Shown piece after piece: positions 1 through 8,062 of a DNA stretch of 64,000 bases. The DNA is from Claveliimonas sp034178805 (GTDB lineage: Bacteria; Bacillota; Clostridia; Lachnospirales; Lachnospiraceae). A program made the position numbers and the translations under genes. Location: NCBI RefSeq assembly GCF_050314255.1, contig NZ_JBNPMZ010000003.1, forward strand, positions 1 to 64,000. The letters run 5' to 3'. Below the pieces are notes generated by a model that had not been told where the DNA came from, ran no database searches, and saw only the letters and a program-made list of their open reading frames with translations. Position 1 is the first letter of the stretch, and every line of letters begins with the position of its first letter.

Positions 1-216
1 GATAATCTTTGCAAATACATCTGAAAGATTGGTAAGCCTAAGCAGCGCAAAATAAAACACGATACTGGCTGCAATTACCAGAAAATATGTCATGCCCCTT
101 CCGAACTGCTGCCGAAGCTTTGACGGTCCTTTATTCGTCAGATTCGGACGGTTTCCATAATACCCTCCGGTCTGCTGATTCTGCGTCTGATTCCGATTTT
201 CCTGTGTTTCTTTCAT
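1..216 (-). CDS. AI-2E family transporter, N-terminal part (runs off the window)
   Basis: The first 72 codons of a gene read leftwards off the window edge. A Gln/Asn-rich cytoplasmic start is followed by a basic stretch (KLRQQFGRG) and a first membrane segment (TYFLVIAASIVFYFALLRL), which resembles the N-terminus of clostridial AI-2E/PerM-family exporters. These are multi-pass membrane proteins proposed to export small molecules. The ATG at 216-214 is preceded by AGAAAGG about 11 bases upstream. A promoter lies just ahead at 251-279, so the gene probably starts its own transcript. The family call rests on one membrane segment and its flanks only; the remainder is not visible. Confidence 0.6.
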   Translation of the reverse strand, partial: MKETQENRNQTQNQQTGGYYGNRPNLTNKGPSKLRQQFGRGMTYFLVIAASIVFYFALLRLTNLSDVFAKII

Positions 217-250
217 GATTCCCCGATTACCTTTCTGCACATATACTGAC

Positions 251-279
251 ATTATAACAATCTCTGCCCAAAAAAGCAA
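251..279 (-). promoter_or_regulatory. Sigma-A-type promoter for the AI-2E family gene
   Basis: On the minus strand TTGCTT (279-274) and a perfect TATAAT (256-251) are separated by 17 bp. The site lies 35 bp upstream of the start codon at 216. Confidence 0.6.
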
Positions 280-281
280 AT

Positions 282-316
282 AAGGATGCAACAAATTTAC
301 AATCTGCTGCATCCTT
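282..316 (-). terminator. Terminator after the DUF1540 gene
   Basis: AGGATGCA and TGCATCCT arms enclose a loop of about 17 nt. On the minus strand they are followed after a few bases by a TTTTTT run. The hairpin sits 34 bp past the stop of the Cys-rich gene at 350. Confidence 0.6.
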
Positions 317-349
317 TTCATTTTCTTTATTTACTGTTTGTCGAAACCA

Positions 350-664
350 TCAACTGCACTTAAATGTAGCGCACTCCGTTTCTCCACAATGACAGGCATT
401 GCTTCCTTCTACACTGATCTTTCCTGCATGACATTTGCATTCCTGATTGTACATACACTCTACCGCTTTACAGTCGATATTGCTTGTTGGAGATGCATCC
501 CCGGTTATATTGCTGTAGGTATCACCCTTTCGCTCCTCGAAACTGTCACAGCAGGTCTCATCCGCACGTCTTGCAGAATCTCCTCCTACCTGAATTGAAT
601 CCAGATCACAGTAAAAGTTCTTATTATGGGTACAGGTCTGCACCGTACATTTTAATTCTGGCAT
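350..664 (-). CDS. DUF1540 domain-containing small Cys-rich protein
   Basis: A 104-residue protein with two copies of a Cys-rich unit. The first (CTVQTCTHNKNFYCDLDSI) starts at residue 6, and the second (CKAVECMYNQECKCHAGKI) lies near residue 65. The repeated C-x4-C...C-x-C pattern matches DUF1540 proteins of Clostridia, which are thought to bind metal but have no established function. The start at 664 was chosen over an upstream in-frame ATG because AAAAGGAGG stands 6-7 bases before it and the similarity begins there. A terminator follows at 282-316. There is no signal peptide, so it is probably cytoplasmic. Confidence 0.8.
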   Translation of the reverse strand: MPELKCTVQTCTHNKNFYCDLDSIQVGGDSARRADETCCDSFEERKGDTYSNITGDASPTSNIDCKAVECMYNQECKCHAGKISVEGSNACHCGETECATFKCS

Positions 665-750
665 ACAAATACCTCCTTTTCGTTTATTCCTCAGAAGTAG
701 TATCTGCATCCATCTCAAAAATATGCATAAATATCAATCTGCTCTTCCGG

Positions 751-1623
751 CTATTTCGATGCGCTTCGGACGCTTCCTCCATCCGGATGAAGACCGGACC
801 ATCCGGTCTGTGCCATACTGCCAAGGCGTAGCATGTCTTCTCTTCCAATCTCAAAGCCAAATACATCCTGATTCTGCTTCATTCTTTCCATAGCAGAAGA
901 TTTGGGAAGCGGAACTACATTTCTCTGAAGCGCATAACGGATACAGAGCTGTGCAACCGAAACACCATAGCGTTCCGCCATTTCCATAAGCATTGGATGA
1001 TTCAAAAGAGAACTTCTGCCGATCGGGCTCCAGGCCTGCACCAGGATATCCTGCTCCTGGCAGTAACGAACCGTAAACTCCTGTGTATATCCGGGGTGAA
1101 ACTCGATCTGATTCACCGCCGGTCTCACTTCACAGTTCTCCAGCAGATTTTCAATATGGTAAGGCAGGAAATTGCTGACACCGATTGCCCGGACTTTTCC
1201 ATCACGGTATAACTCCTCCATTGCTCGCCAGGTATCTATATCCAGCTTCTTCCAGTCCTGATATCCATCCTCCGGAAGCGGCCAGTGGATCAGATACAGA
1301 TCCAGATAATCCGTTCCCAGATTCTTAAGAGTCTCCTCAAATGCCTGTTTCGTCTCATGATATCCCATCTCTGTTTTCCAGAGCTTGGAAGTCAGGAACA
1401 GTTCTTCCCTTGGAATTCCCATCTCACGAATGGATTCGCCAAGAAAAGCTTCCGTTCCATAAAATGAAGCTGTATCAAAATACCGGTATCCGGCCTTGAT
1501 CGCCATTTTCAGAACTTCGGTATCACTTCCGTCCGCCGTCTTATAAGTACCAAAACCTACACAGGGGTTCTTCACACCATTATTCAGTACGAATCCATCC
1601 TGCATACTATGCAATTCTGTCAT
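751..1623 (-). CDS. Aldo/keto reductase
   Basis: A 290-residue NAD(P)H-dependent oxidoreductase of the AKR family (TIM barrel). Family signatures include VGFGTYKTADG near the N-terminus, the catalytic Asp/Tyr region YRYFDTASFYGTE, the lysine in LFLTSKLW, DLYLIHWPLP and IGVSNF, and the cofactor-binding region VPLPKSSAMERMKQN. The normal catalytic Asp, Tyr, Lys and His are all present. These enzymes reduce sugar or aliphatic aldehydes and ketones; the substrate cannot be told. The start at 1623 has GGAG seven bases upstream; an earlier TTG would place the ribosome site inside the coding region. It lies 15 bp downstream of the SEC-C gene and may be co-transcribed. Confidence 0.88.
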   Translation of the reverse strand: MTELHSMQDGFVLNNGVKNPCVGFGTYKTADGSDTEVLKMAIKAGYRYFDTASFYGTEAFLGESIREMGIPREELFLTSKLWKTEMGYHETKQAFEETLKNLGTDYLDLYLIHWPLPEDGYQDWKKLDIDTWRAMEELYRDGKVRAIGVSNFLPYHIENLLENCEVRPAVNQIEFHPGYTQEFTVRYCQEQDILVQAWSPIGRSSLLNHPMLMEMAERYGVSVAQLCIRYALQRNVVPLPKSSAMERMKQNQDVFGFEIGREDMLRLGSMAQTGWSGLHPDGGSVRSASK

Positions 1624-1638
1624 TCGCCTTCTCCTCAA

Positions 1639-2145
1639 CTATTTACCACAGCATTTTTTATATTTCTTTCCGCTTCCGCACGGACACGGATCATTACGTC
1701 CGATCTTCTTCTCCTTACGGATTGTTCCGGATTCTTTCTGCTCCTTATAAAGAGCTTTCAGCTCAGCCTCTGTGAAAATCTCTTTCCACTGTGGCAGTTC
1801 ATACAGCCAGTCAGCCTTTGCTGCTACCATGTTTTTATAAAGAAGAGCCTTGTCATATACCAGGTTCAGCTCTGTTGTCTCATCCATTGTCTCAATCGGG
1901 TTTGGCTCTATCAGGCTGTCATTGATTCCATCCATGAAGCCCACCATAGTCATAACGTCACGACCATATTTTTCCGCCAGCTGTGGCAGAGTTCCGCGAA
2001 CCTCTTCGTCCGGATGAGAGAGAAGATCCTCATAAATCTCCTTTTCGATCTGGAAATAGGTTGCCCAGAATCTCTGAAGCTGATTCTTATCAGCCTGTTC
2101 GTTATATGCGGTTGCTCTCCATTTTTCTAATAATGTATGACTCAT
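1639..2145 (-). CDS. SEC-C motif-containing protein
   Basis: A 168-residue soluble protein. Residues 1-140 form a mostly helical domain of no known function. The C-terminus carries a basic linker (RKEKKIGRNDP) and the zinc-binding SEC-C motif CPCGSGKKYKKCC, as found at the end of SecA. SEC-C modules bind zinc and can contact SecB or nucleic acid; this protein is not SecA. The start at 2145 has AAAGGAG eight bases upstream; the longer frame to 2199 lacks one. The aldo/keto reductase follows at 15 bp. Confidence 0.8.
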   Translation of the reverse strand: MSHTLLEKWRATAYNEQADKNQLQRFWATYFQIEKEIYEDLLSHPDEEVRGTLPQLAEKYGRDVMTMVGFMDGINDSLIEPNPIETMDETTELNLVYDKALLYKNMVAAKADWLYELPQWKEIFTEAELKALYKEQKESGTIRKEKKIGRNDPCPCGSGKKYKKCCGK

Positions 2146-2286
2146 ATCAATATACTCCTTTGTATCTTTATTTATTTTGCACGCCCTATTATATAACATT
2201 TTGTCATTTTTTCAAAGCTTTCTTTTGCATTTTTACTCCATTCCAGATATAATTGTCCTGTACTCATCACAGGAGGTGATAACGAA

Positions 2287-2523
2287 ATGAAAAAGACAAA
2301 ACGAATTCTTGCTCTTGTCGGCGCAGCACTGCTCATCATATTGTATGGAAGTACTCTCTTTTTTGCACTCACAGATCATTCCGAAACTATGGGGTTTTTC
2401 AAGGCATCCATTGTATGTACCATCGTTGTTCCTGTGCTGATCTACGCCTATACTCTCGTCTACCGGATCACCCGGAAGGATGACCGGAAGTTTCCCGACG
2501 ACAATTCCGATGATACAGTTTAG
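2287..2523 (+). CDS. Small two-TM membrane protein
   Basis: A 78-residue protein with a basic N-terminus, a membrane segment at about residues 8-28 (ILALVGAALLIILYGSTLFFAL), a short outside loop, a second membrane segment at about 41-60, and a charged C-terminal tail ending in acidic residues. The ribosome site CAGGAGGTGATAACGAA precedes the ATG. A clear terminator follows at 2559-2589, so it is a monocistronic unit. I do not recognise a family. Confidence 0.75.
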   Translation: MKKTKRILALVGAALLIILYGSTLFFALTDHSETMGFFKASIVCTIVVPVLIYAYTLVYRITRKDDRKFPDDNSDDTV

Positions 2524-2548
2524 CTCATTATTAATATTCAGGTACGCC

Positions 2549-2719
2549 TCACATATACAGCCCTGCCAGAATCCACGCAGGGCTTTTTTCCTGCATTTTC
2601 TTCATCTTACTCTTTTCATTTCTTTTCATTTTCCGTCTTTTGTCCAGATATTCTTCCATGGAAATAATTTCCTGATAACCGTTTCTTTTGTCGACTTCTT
2701 TCTTTGTCTCCTGTTCCAT
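2549..2719 (-). CDS. Small basic hypothetical protein
   Basis: A 56-residue ORF with a very charged helical centre (MEEYLDKRRKMKRNEKSKMKKM) and a hydrophobic end. In favour of it being real is a strong GGAGGT seven bases before the ATG at 2719. Against it, its 3' third coincides with the opposite-strand terminator at 2559-2589. I recognise no family. Confidence 0.4.
   Translation of the reverse strand: MEQETKKEVDKRNGYQEIISMEEYLDKRRKMKRNEKSKMKKMQEKSPAWILAGLYM
2559..2589 (+). terminator. Terminator after the small two-TM gene
   Basis: AGCCCTGC and GCAGGGCT form a perfect 8-bp stem with a 10-nt loop, followed by TTTTTT on the plus strand. The hairpin lies inside the 3' end of the opposite-strand small ORF at 2549-2719. 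Confidence 0.85.
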
Positions 2720-2833
2720 ACCAATTACCTCCATTTCTACTAATTATTTATACCCTCTAAACCTTCTCCTGTGTTTCCCCGCCCTATTATTCTATGCTCT
2801 CCTTCCTGCAAATATGTCTGCTTTCGCCATTTT

Positions 2834-4282
2834 TTATTTACATTCTTTTAATACTTCTAAAATAAACTCATATGTACGTCTAAATGACTCGATTTCCAGG
2901 CGCTCATTTACAGAATGTACATCGTAAAGATTGGATCCGAAGCAAACGATATCAAGGTCCGGATTCTTTTCAATGAACATACCGCCTTCAAGGCCACCGT
3001 GTGTAAGGTATACAGATGGTTCCTTTCCGTACATTTCCATATATTTCTTAACCATGATCTGACGAAGTTTTGAATCTTCTTTATAAGCCCATGCCGGATA
3101 ATCGCCAAATGTTTCACACCATCCGCCTACAAGCTCCGCCCACATTTCCATCTTTTCTTTCATGGCCTCTAATTTAGATTTTACAGAGCTTCGAACCTGA
3201 TATTCAACCCATACATTTCCATCGTCCGTCTTAAGGATACCCGTATTAAGAGATGTTTCAACGTATTCACGGAAGGAACGGTCATATGCCTGTACTTCGT
3301 CCGGTGCACCGAAAAGATAGGAAATAATCTTGCAGGTTGCATCTGCATCCATTGCCTGCACAGCTGCCTCACCTTCATCTGCCACCTCCAGCACCATACC
3401 GTCTTCATCTCCGCCATATTCTGCTTTCAGAACCGGTTCATATGCTTTAAAACGTGCAATAAATTCATCGGCGTGTTCCGGTGCGACGATCAGCTCTGCT
3501 GAAGTACACTGAGAAATTGCATTTGCAGCTACCCCACCATTGATATTAATGAGATTAAAATCCAGATCCCTGGAAAGGTTATAGAGAACACGTCCCATTA
3601 ATTTGTTAGAGTTTGCAAGCTGCTTCTGGATTTCCACACCTGAGTGGCCGCCTGTCAATCCCTTTATGGTAACACTTACCTTTTTTCCGGTCTCTTCCAC
3701 AAGTGTATATGGAATATGCACTCTGCAGATAAATCCTCCGGCACATCCCACAACGAATTCCCCTTCTTCTTCCCCGTCAATGTTCATAACCATTTTTCCT
3801 TTAAAAAGGCTCATATCTATTGTCTTTGCACCATTCATGGACTGTTCTTCATCAGCGGTAAAAAGTGCTTCAATCGGCGGATGCGGAATATCCTTACTTG
3901 CAAGGATTGCCATTGTTAATGCTATGGCAACACCATCATCTCCGCCAAGAGATGTGTTTTTTGCACCTACTTTTCCATTTTCCACAAAAAGCTCAAGTGG
4001 ATCTTTTGAAAAATCATGTGTACTGCCTTCTGTTTTTACAGCAACCATATCCAAATGTCCCTGCATGATTACCGGATCGGCGTTTTCATATCCCGGTGTT
4101 CCGGGTTTCTTAATTACCACATTATAAGCTTCATCCTGATAACATTCCAGCCCCAGATCCTGAGCAAATTTCATACAGTAATCACTTACTGCTTTACAGT
4201 TGTATGTAGCCCTCGGGATTTTGGTAAGCTGTTCAAAATAATACAGTGCCTCTTTTGGTTCATAGTTTGTTAATACGTCCAT
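2834..4282 (-). CDS. pepD: Aminoacyl-histidine dipeptidase (M20 peptidase)
   Basis: A 482-residue cytosolic metallopeptidase that cleaves Xaa-His dipeptides such as carnosine. Length and motifs match the PepD branch of M20: QGHLDMV (H76, D78), LGGDDG (D115-D116) and ADEEQSMNGA (E145-E146) supply the two-zinc site and catalytic Glu. A later dimerisation domain and THGGLEGGMF near the C-terminus are also typical. The start at 4282 has AGGAG eight bases upstream. A 186-bp gap with the purA terminator separates it from purA, so it is probably transcribed alone. Confidence 0.93.
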   Translation of the reverse strand: MDVLTNYEPKEALYYFEQLTKIPRATYNCKAVSDYCMKFAQDLGLECYQDEAYNVVIKKPGTPGYENADPVIMQGHLDMVAVKTEGSTHDFSKDPLELFVENGKVGAKNTSLGGDDGVAIALTMAILASKDIPHPPIEALFTADEEQSMNGAKTIDMSLFKGKMVMNIDGEEEGEFVVGCAGGFICRVHIPYTLVEETGKKVSVTIKGLTGGHSGVEIQKQLANSNKLMGRVLYNLSRDLDFNLININGGVAANAISQCTSAELIVAPEHADEFIARFKAYEPVLKAEYGGDEDGMVLEVADEGEAAVQAMDADATCKIISYLFGAPDEVQAYDRSFREYVETSLNTGILKTDDGNVWVEYQVRSSVKSKLEAMKEKMEMWAELVGGWCETFGDYPAWAYKEDSKLRQIMVKKYMEMYGKEPSVYLTHGGLEGGMFIEKNPDLDIVCFGSNLYDVHSVNERLEIESFRRTYEFILEVLKECK

Positions 4283-4426
4283 TGTTAGTTCTCCTCTCGT
4301 ACCTCTTTTTCATACCTGTGGCATGCCTGTTTCCAGCCTTTCACCCCAAAAAACTGGAATCATCTGCCATCTTTTCTATATTATTATAGCTCAAACTCAG
4401 AGGCAAGTACAGGATGAATAAAACAA

Positions 4427-4463
4427 AGAAAAAAGAAGCCATGCATATGCACAGCCTCTTCAT
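4427..4463 (-). terminator. Terminator after purA
   Basis: On the minus strand a GAAGAGGC...GGCTTC stem with an inner TGCATATGCA palindrome is followed by TTTTTTCTTT, starting a few bases past the purA stop. Confidence 0.7.
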
Positions 4464-4468
4464 CATCC

Positions 4469-5743
4469 TTAACGGTAAATGATATCTTCTCTTCCCGGTC
4501 CATTGGAAACCATGGTAATCGGATATCCAATCTGTTCTTCAATAAATTCAATATATTTCCGGCAATTTTCCGGCAGTTCTTCATATTTCCTGATTCCACG
4601 GATATCGCATTTCCATCCCGGAAGTGTCTTCAGAACCGGTTTTGCCTTTTCCAGAAGATGTGTTGTCGGGAATTCGGTTGTAACCTCTCCGTCAATCTCG
4701 TAGCCCACACATACCGGAATCTCATCCAGATATCCCAGTACATCAAGTACCGTAAATGCCACATCTGTAGTTCCCTGCAGTCTGCATCCATATTTGGAAG
4801 CGACGCAGTCGAACCATCCCATACGTCTCGGACGTCCGGTAGTAGCACCAAACTCTCCGCCATCTCCACCACGGCGTCTCAGCTCATCTGCCTCTTCTCC
4901 GAAAATCTCACTTACAAATGCTCCTGCTCCTACCGCGCTGGAATATGCCTTGCATACGGTAATCACCTGCTTAATCTCATACGGAGGAATACCGGCTCCG
5001 ATCGCACCATATGCCGCCAGAGTAGAGGAGGATGTTACCATCGGATAAATTCCATGATCCGGATCCTTCAGAGAACCAAGCTGACCCTCTAACAGGATTT
5101 CCTTTCCTTCTTTCAATGCATTGTGAAGGAAGAGGGATACATTACATACATACGGCTCAACCATCTTTTTATATTCCTGAAGCTCCTGATACAGATCATC
5201 CGGATTAATCAGCGGTTTGTGATACAGATGCTCAAGAAGAACATTCTTCTGCTCTGCCACACGTACTACTTTTTCCTTTAACAGTTCATCATCAAACAGC
5301 TCACTTACCTGAAAGCCGATCTTTGCATATTTATCTGAATAAAACGGCGCGATTCCGGACTTTGTAGAACCAAAGGATTTTCCTCCCAGACGCTCTTCTT
5401 CATATGCATCAAAATTCTTATGGTATGACATTACCATCTGCGCACGGTCTGAAACCAGAATCTTCGGCATCGGAACACCTTTATCCAGAATAGACTGAAT
5501 TTCACCAAATAATACCGGAATGTCCAGTGCCACACCATTTCCGATAATACTGGTTGTATGATCATAAAACACTCCCGAAGGCAGCGTGTGAAGTGCAAAC
5601 TTACCATAGTTATTTATAATTGTGTGTCCGGCATTAGCTCCTCCCTGGAAACGAACAATAATATCCGCTTTTTCTCCCAGCATATCTGTAATCTTTCCTT
5701 TGCCTTCGTCACCCCAATTGGCTCCTACTACTGCTTTTACCAT
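4469..5743 (-). CDS. purA: Adenylosuccinate synthetase
   Basis: A 424-residue enzyme that joins IMP and aspartate using GTP, the first committed step to AMP. The N-terminus carries the GTP loop GDEGKGK (residues 11-17) with the catalytic Asp, then NAGHT (37-41) with the catalytic His. Later TTGRPRRMGWFD and GPGRED are family motifs. Length equals the usual 420-430. AGGAGG lies eight bases before the ATG. It has its own promoter at 5813-5841 and a terminator at 4427-4463. No purine riboswitch or PurR-type box was recognised. Confidence 0.96.
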   Translation of the reverse strand: MVKAVVGANWGDEGKGKITDMLGEKADIIVRFQGGANAGHTIINNYGKFALHTLPSGVFYDHTTSIIGNGVALDIPVLFGEIQSILDKGVPMPKILVSDRAQMVMSYHKNFDAYEEERLGGKSFGSTKSGIAPFYSDKYAKIGFQVSELFDDELLKEKVVRVAEQKNVLLEHLYHKPLINPDDLYQELQEYKKMVEPYVCNVSLFLHNALKEGKEILLEGQLGSLKDPDHGIYPMVTSSSTLAAYGAIGAGIPPYEIKQVITVCKAYSSAVGAGAFVSEIFGEEADELRRRGGDGGEFGATTGRPRRMGWFDCVASKYGCRLQGTTDVAFTVLDVLGYLDEIPVCVGYEIDGEVTTEFPTTHLLEKAKPVLKTLPGWKCDIRGIRKYEELPENCRKYIEFIEEQIGYPITMVSNGPGREDIIYR

Positions 5744-5812
5744 AACGATTCCTCCTGTGTGTCGTCTCTGTTTTGTTTATTCGATGATAATAATTTCTAA
5801 AACCACTTAAGC

Positions 5813-5841
5813 ATTATACAATATTTTTTCCGTATTGTACA
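5813..5841 (-). promoter_or_regulatory. Promoter for purA
   Basis: On the minus strand TGTACA (5841-5836) and a perfect TATAAT (5818-5813) are spaced 17 bp apart, about 70 bp ahead of the purA start. Confidence 0.5.
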
Positions 5842-5872
5842 TGACTATTTTGCACGAATAAAATAAATAATT

Positions 5873-7429
5873 TTACATCAATGGAGCAAATAATCGAAGG
5901 ACATGTCCTGCTACCTTCAGATGCAGCGGCTGTTTCTTCACTTCGATCAGACTTACCTTGTGACAACGCTTCAGTGTATTCTGGAAATCCTCTTCCACAT
6001 CCTTCACCACTGCATTGTCATAAATAAATACACCGCACTCAAAATGCAGATAGAGACTGCGGTAATCCAGATTAATCGTTCCTACCGTTGCCGTATCATC
6101 ATCGGAGACAAACACCTTGGCATGCACAAATCCCGGCTCATACTCATAGATCTGAACGCCAGCCTTGATCAGTTCTCTGTAATAAGTCTTCGCCACCGCA
6201 AATGCATACCATTTATCCGGGATATGAGGCATGATGATAATCACCTCTATGCCACTTTTTGCAGTCCTGGTAAGAGTAGTGATCATCTCATTATCCAGAA
6301 TCAGATACGGCGTCATGATATGTACATATTTTTTCGAATGATTCAGTATGTGGAAATACACTTCCTCACCCACGTTTTCGTTATCAAACGGACTATCACC
6401 ATATGGCAGCACATAGCCCAGATTCGGATCTGTCATCGGTCTCTTTGGCGTCAGATATCTCTGATAATTGTCCTGCTGTCTCTCATCTACGTTCCACATC
6501 TGAAGAAAGAGCATGGTCAGACTCTGAACGGCATCTCCTTTCAGCATGATGGCAGTATCCTTCCAGTGTCCGAATCTCTCTTTTTTATTAATATACTCAT
6601 CGCCAAGATTCACGCCGCCGGTAAATCCTGTTTTTCCATCAATTACACAGATTTTTCTGTGATCACGGTTATTCTGTACCGTAGACAGGAACGGGCGGAT
6701 AGGGCTGACCATTTTACATTTGATCCCGTATCTTTGAATTTGTTCAGGATAATCATACGGGAGCATGGAAATAGCACACATGCCATCATACATAAAGCGC
6801 ACCTCCACACCCTGGGCCGCCTTATCAATCAGGACATCCAGGATAGTCTCCCACATATACCCTTCCTCTACGATAAAATATTCCATAAAAATGAATTTTC
6901 TTGCTTTTTTCAATTCCAGGATTAATGCTTCAAATTTATCTTCTCCCAAAGGAAAATAGGTGACTTCGGTATTTCGATAAGTCGGGAAGCCCAGAGGTCC
7001 GGAAAGAAAGTGGGCCAGATTAGCATTTGCCGGTTTGCTCTCCCGAAGCGCATCCATAACCTCAATATCCTGCTGCATATAAGGATCCGTCTCCAGTTTC
7101 AGCGTAGCAAGCCGCTCGCCCATCCATCTCGATCCAATCTGATTTTTTACAAAAATATATCCAAGAGTTCCTACCGCAGGAGATGCCATAACACACAGCA
7201 TCCACGTCATCTTAAATGCGGGATTCCCCTCTGAATTAATAATATAGATCAACACAACAACACCAAGAACGGTAAACGATCCGTGAATAAAAATCATGTA
7301 TTCCTGCAAAATCTCCGATGTGACCACAAAAAGTCCCAGCTGCAGAAGAATCAGCAGGAGAAATATACCCGCCCGGCTGAATATAATTCTCTGAATCCCT
7401 TTTTTTGCTTTACCCGATGCCTCTATCAT
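5873..7429 (-). CDS. cls: Cardiolipin synthase
   Basis: A 518-residue membrane phospholipase D-superfamily enzyme that joins two phosphatidylglycerols into cardiolipin and glycerol. Two N-terminal membrane segments lie at about residues 22-40 and 46-64, with a third hydrophobic stretch near 75-95. Two HKD motifs follow: HRKICVID (H257, K259, D264) with GGVNLGDEY, and HAKVFVSDDD (H436, K438) with GTINLDYRS. This is the full two-HKD arrangement of bacterial Cls. GGGGG stands nine bases before the ATG. It is divergent from the acidic protein gene at 7618. Confidence 0.93.
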   Translation of the reverse strand: MIEASGKAKKGIQRIIFSRAGIFLLLILLQLGLFVVTSEILQEYMIFIHGSFTVLGVVVLIYIINSEGNPAFKMTWMLCVMASPAVGTLGYIFVKNQIGSRWMGERLATLKLETDPYMQQDIEVMDALRESKPANANLAHFLSGPLGFPTYRNTEVTYFPLGEDKFEALILELKKARKFIFMEYFIVEEGYMWETILDVLIDKAAQGVEVRFMYDGMCAISMLPYDYPEQIQRYGIKCKMVSPIRPFLSTVQNNRDHRKICVIDGKTGFTGGVNLGDEYINKKERFGHWKDTAIMLKGDAVQSLTMLFLQMWNVDERQQDNYQRYLTPKRPMTDPNLGYVLPYGDSPFDNENVGEEVYFHILNHSKKYVHIMTPYLILDNEMITTLTRTAKSGIEVIIIMPHIPDKWYAFAVAKTYYRELIKAGVQIYEYEPGFVHAKVFVSDDDTATVGTINLDYRSLYLHFECGVFIYDNAVVKDVEEDFQNTLKRCHKVSLIEVKKQPLHLKVAGHVLRLFAPLM

Positions 7430-7531
7430 TCCGTAAAACCCCCTTCACAAAACCTTCATCTCCAGTTTAAATAATAATTATATCACAACATTTTATTTAT
7501 CACAAGAACGCCAGTTTCCTTTATAATTATT

Positions 7532-7570
7532 TAATACTTTTTGGCTTTCTTTTTTCGTCAAAAAGTATTA
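7532..7570. promoter_or_regulatory. 12-bp perfect inverted repeat, possible operator
   Basis: TAATACTTTTTG (7532-7543) and CAAAAAGTATTA (7559-7570) are exact reverse complements with a 15-bp spacer. The right arm overlaps a possible -10 (TACAAT, 7569-7574) for the gene at 7618. It lies between two divergent genes, so it could be an operator or a 5' UTR hairpin. Confidence 0.45.
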
Positions 7571-7617
7571 CAATATGTAGTAACGTACATGCTAACCGAA
7601 AGAAAGGAGTCATGCAT

Positions 7618-7974
7618 ATGTCTAAATGGAGCAAACGTTTATTAGGGCTTGCTGCTATGGGTAGTGCCATCGCAGGTCTTGTCTACTATCTGAAGAAATC
7701 AGATTCTCCGAAAGAGGAGGAAACGACAGACGATTTTGAAGATGAGGATTTCGATCTTGATCATGATTTAAAACCTGTTTCTGATCGTGAATATGTGCCA
7801 TTGAATACTCAGCCTAAGACTGAAGAAGCTGTTAAAGATGACGAAGCTGAAGAAGCTGATGTTGAGGCTGATGTTGAGACTGAAGAAGCTAAAGAAGAAG
7901 TTGAAGCTGCAGAGGAAGCTGTAGAAACCGAAGAAAAAGCTGAGGAAACTGAGGCAGAGAACGAAGAAGCATAG
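7618..7974 (+). CDS. Membrane-anchored acidic low-complexity protein
   Basis: A 118-residue protein. Residues 1-27 hold a basic patch and a short membrane anchor (LLGLAAMGSAIAGLVYYL). The rest is strikingly acidic, with Glu/Ala/Val-rich imperfect repeats from about residue 65 to the end. The ATG at 7618 was chosen over one at 7612 because AAAGGAG is eight bases from the second but only two from the first. The layout resembles small YtxH-like surface or stress proteins, but I see no defining motif and assign no function. A bidirectional terminator follows. Confidence 0.7.
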   Translation: MSKWSKRLLGLAAMGSAIAGLVYYLKKSDSPKEEETTDDFEDEDFDLDHDLKPVSDREYVPLNTQPKTEEAVKDDEAEEADVEADVETEEAKEEVEAAEEAVETEEKAEETEAENEEA

Positions 7975-8003
7975 TTTTCTCTAAGGGTATTACACGGGGA
8001 AAA

Positions 8004-8037
8004 AAATAGATTACGCATCAGCGTAATCTATTTTTTT
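8004..8037. terminator. Bidirectional terminator between convergent genes
   Basis: AATAGATTACGC and GCGTAATCTATT form a perfect 12-bp stem with a 4-nt loop, flanked by A-run and T-run. It can serve both the acidic protein gene and the mocR-type gene. Confidence 0.9.
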
Positions 8038-8062
8038 GTGCGGCAAACCGCATTAAAACCCT

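Noticed and set aside
4283..5872. Purine riboswitch or PurBox near purA
   Set aside because: No conserved riboswitch core or CGAA-type PurBox pair was seen upstream of purA (nor in the 120 bp ahead of purL).
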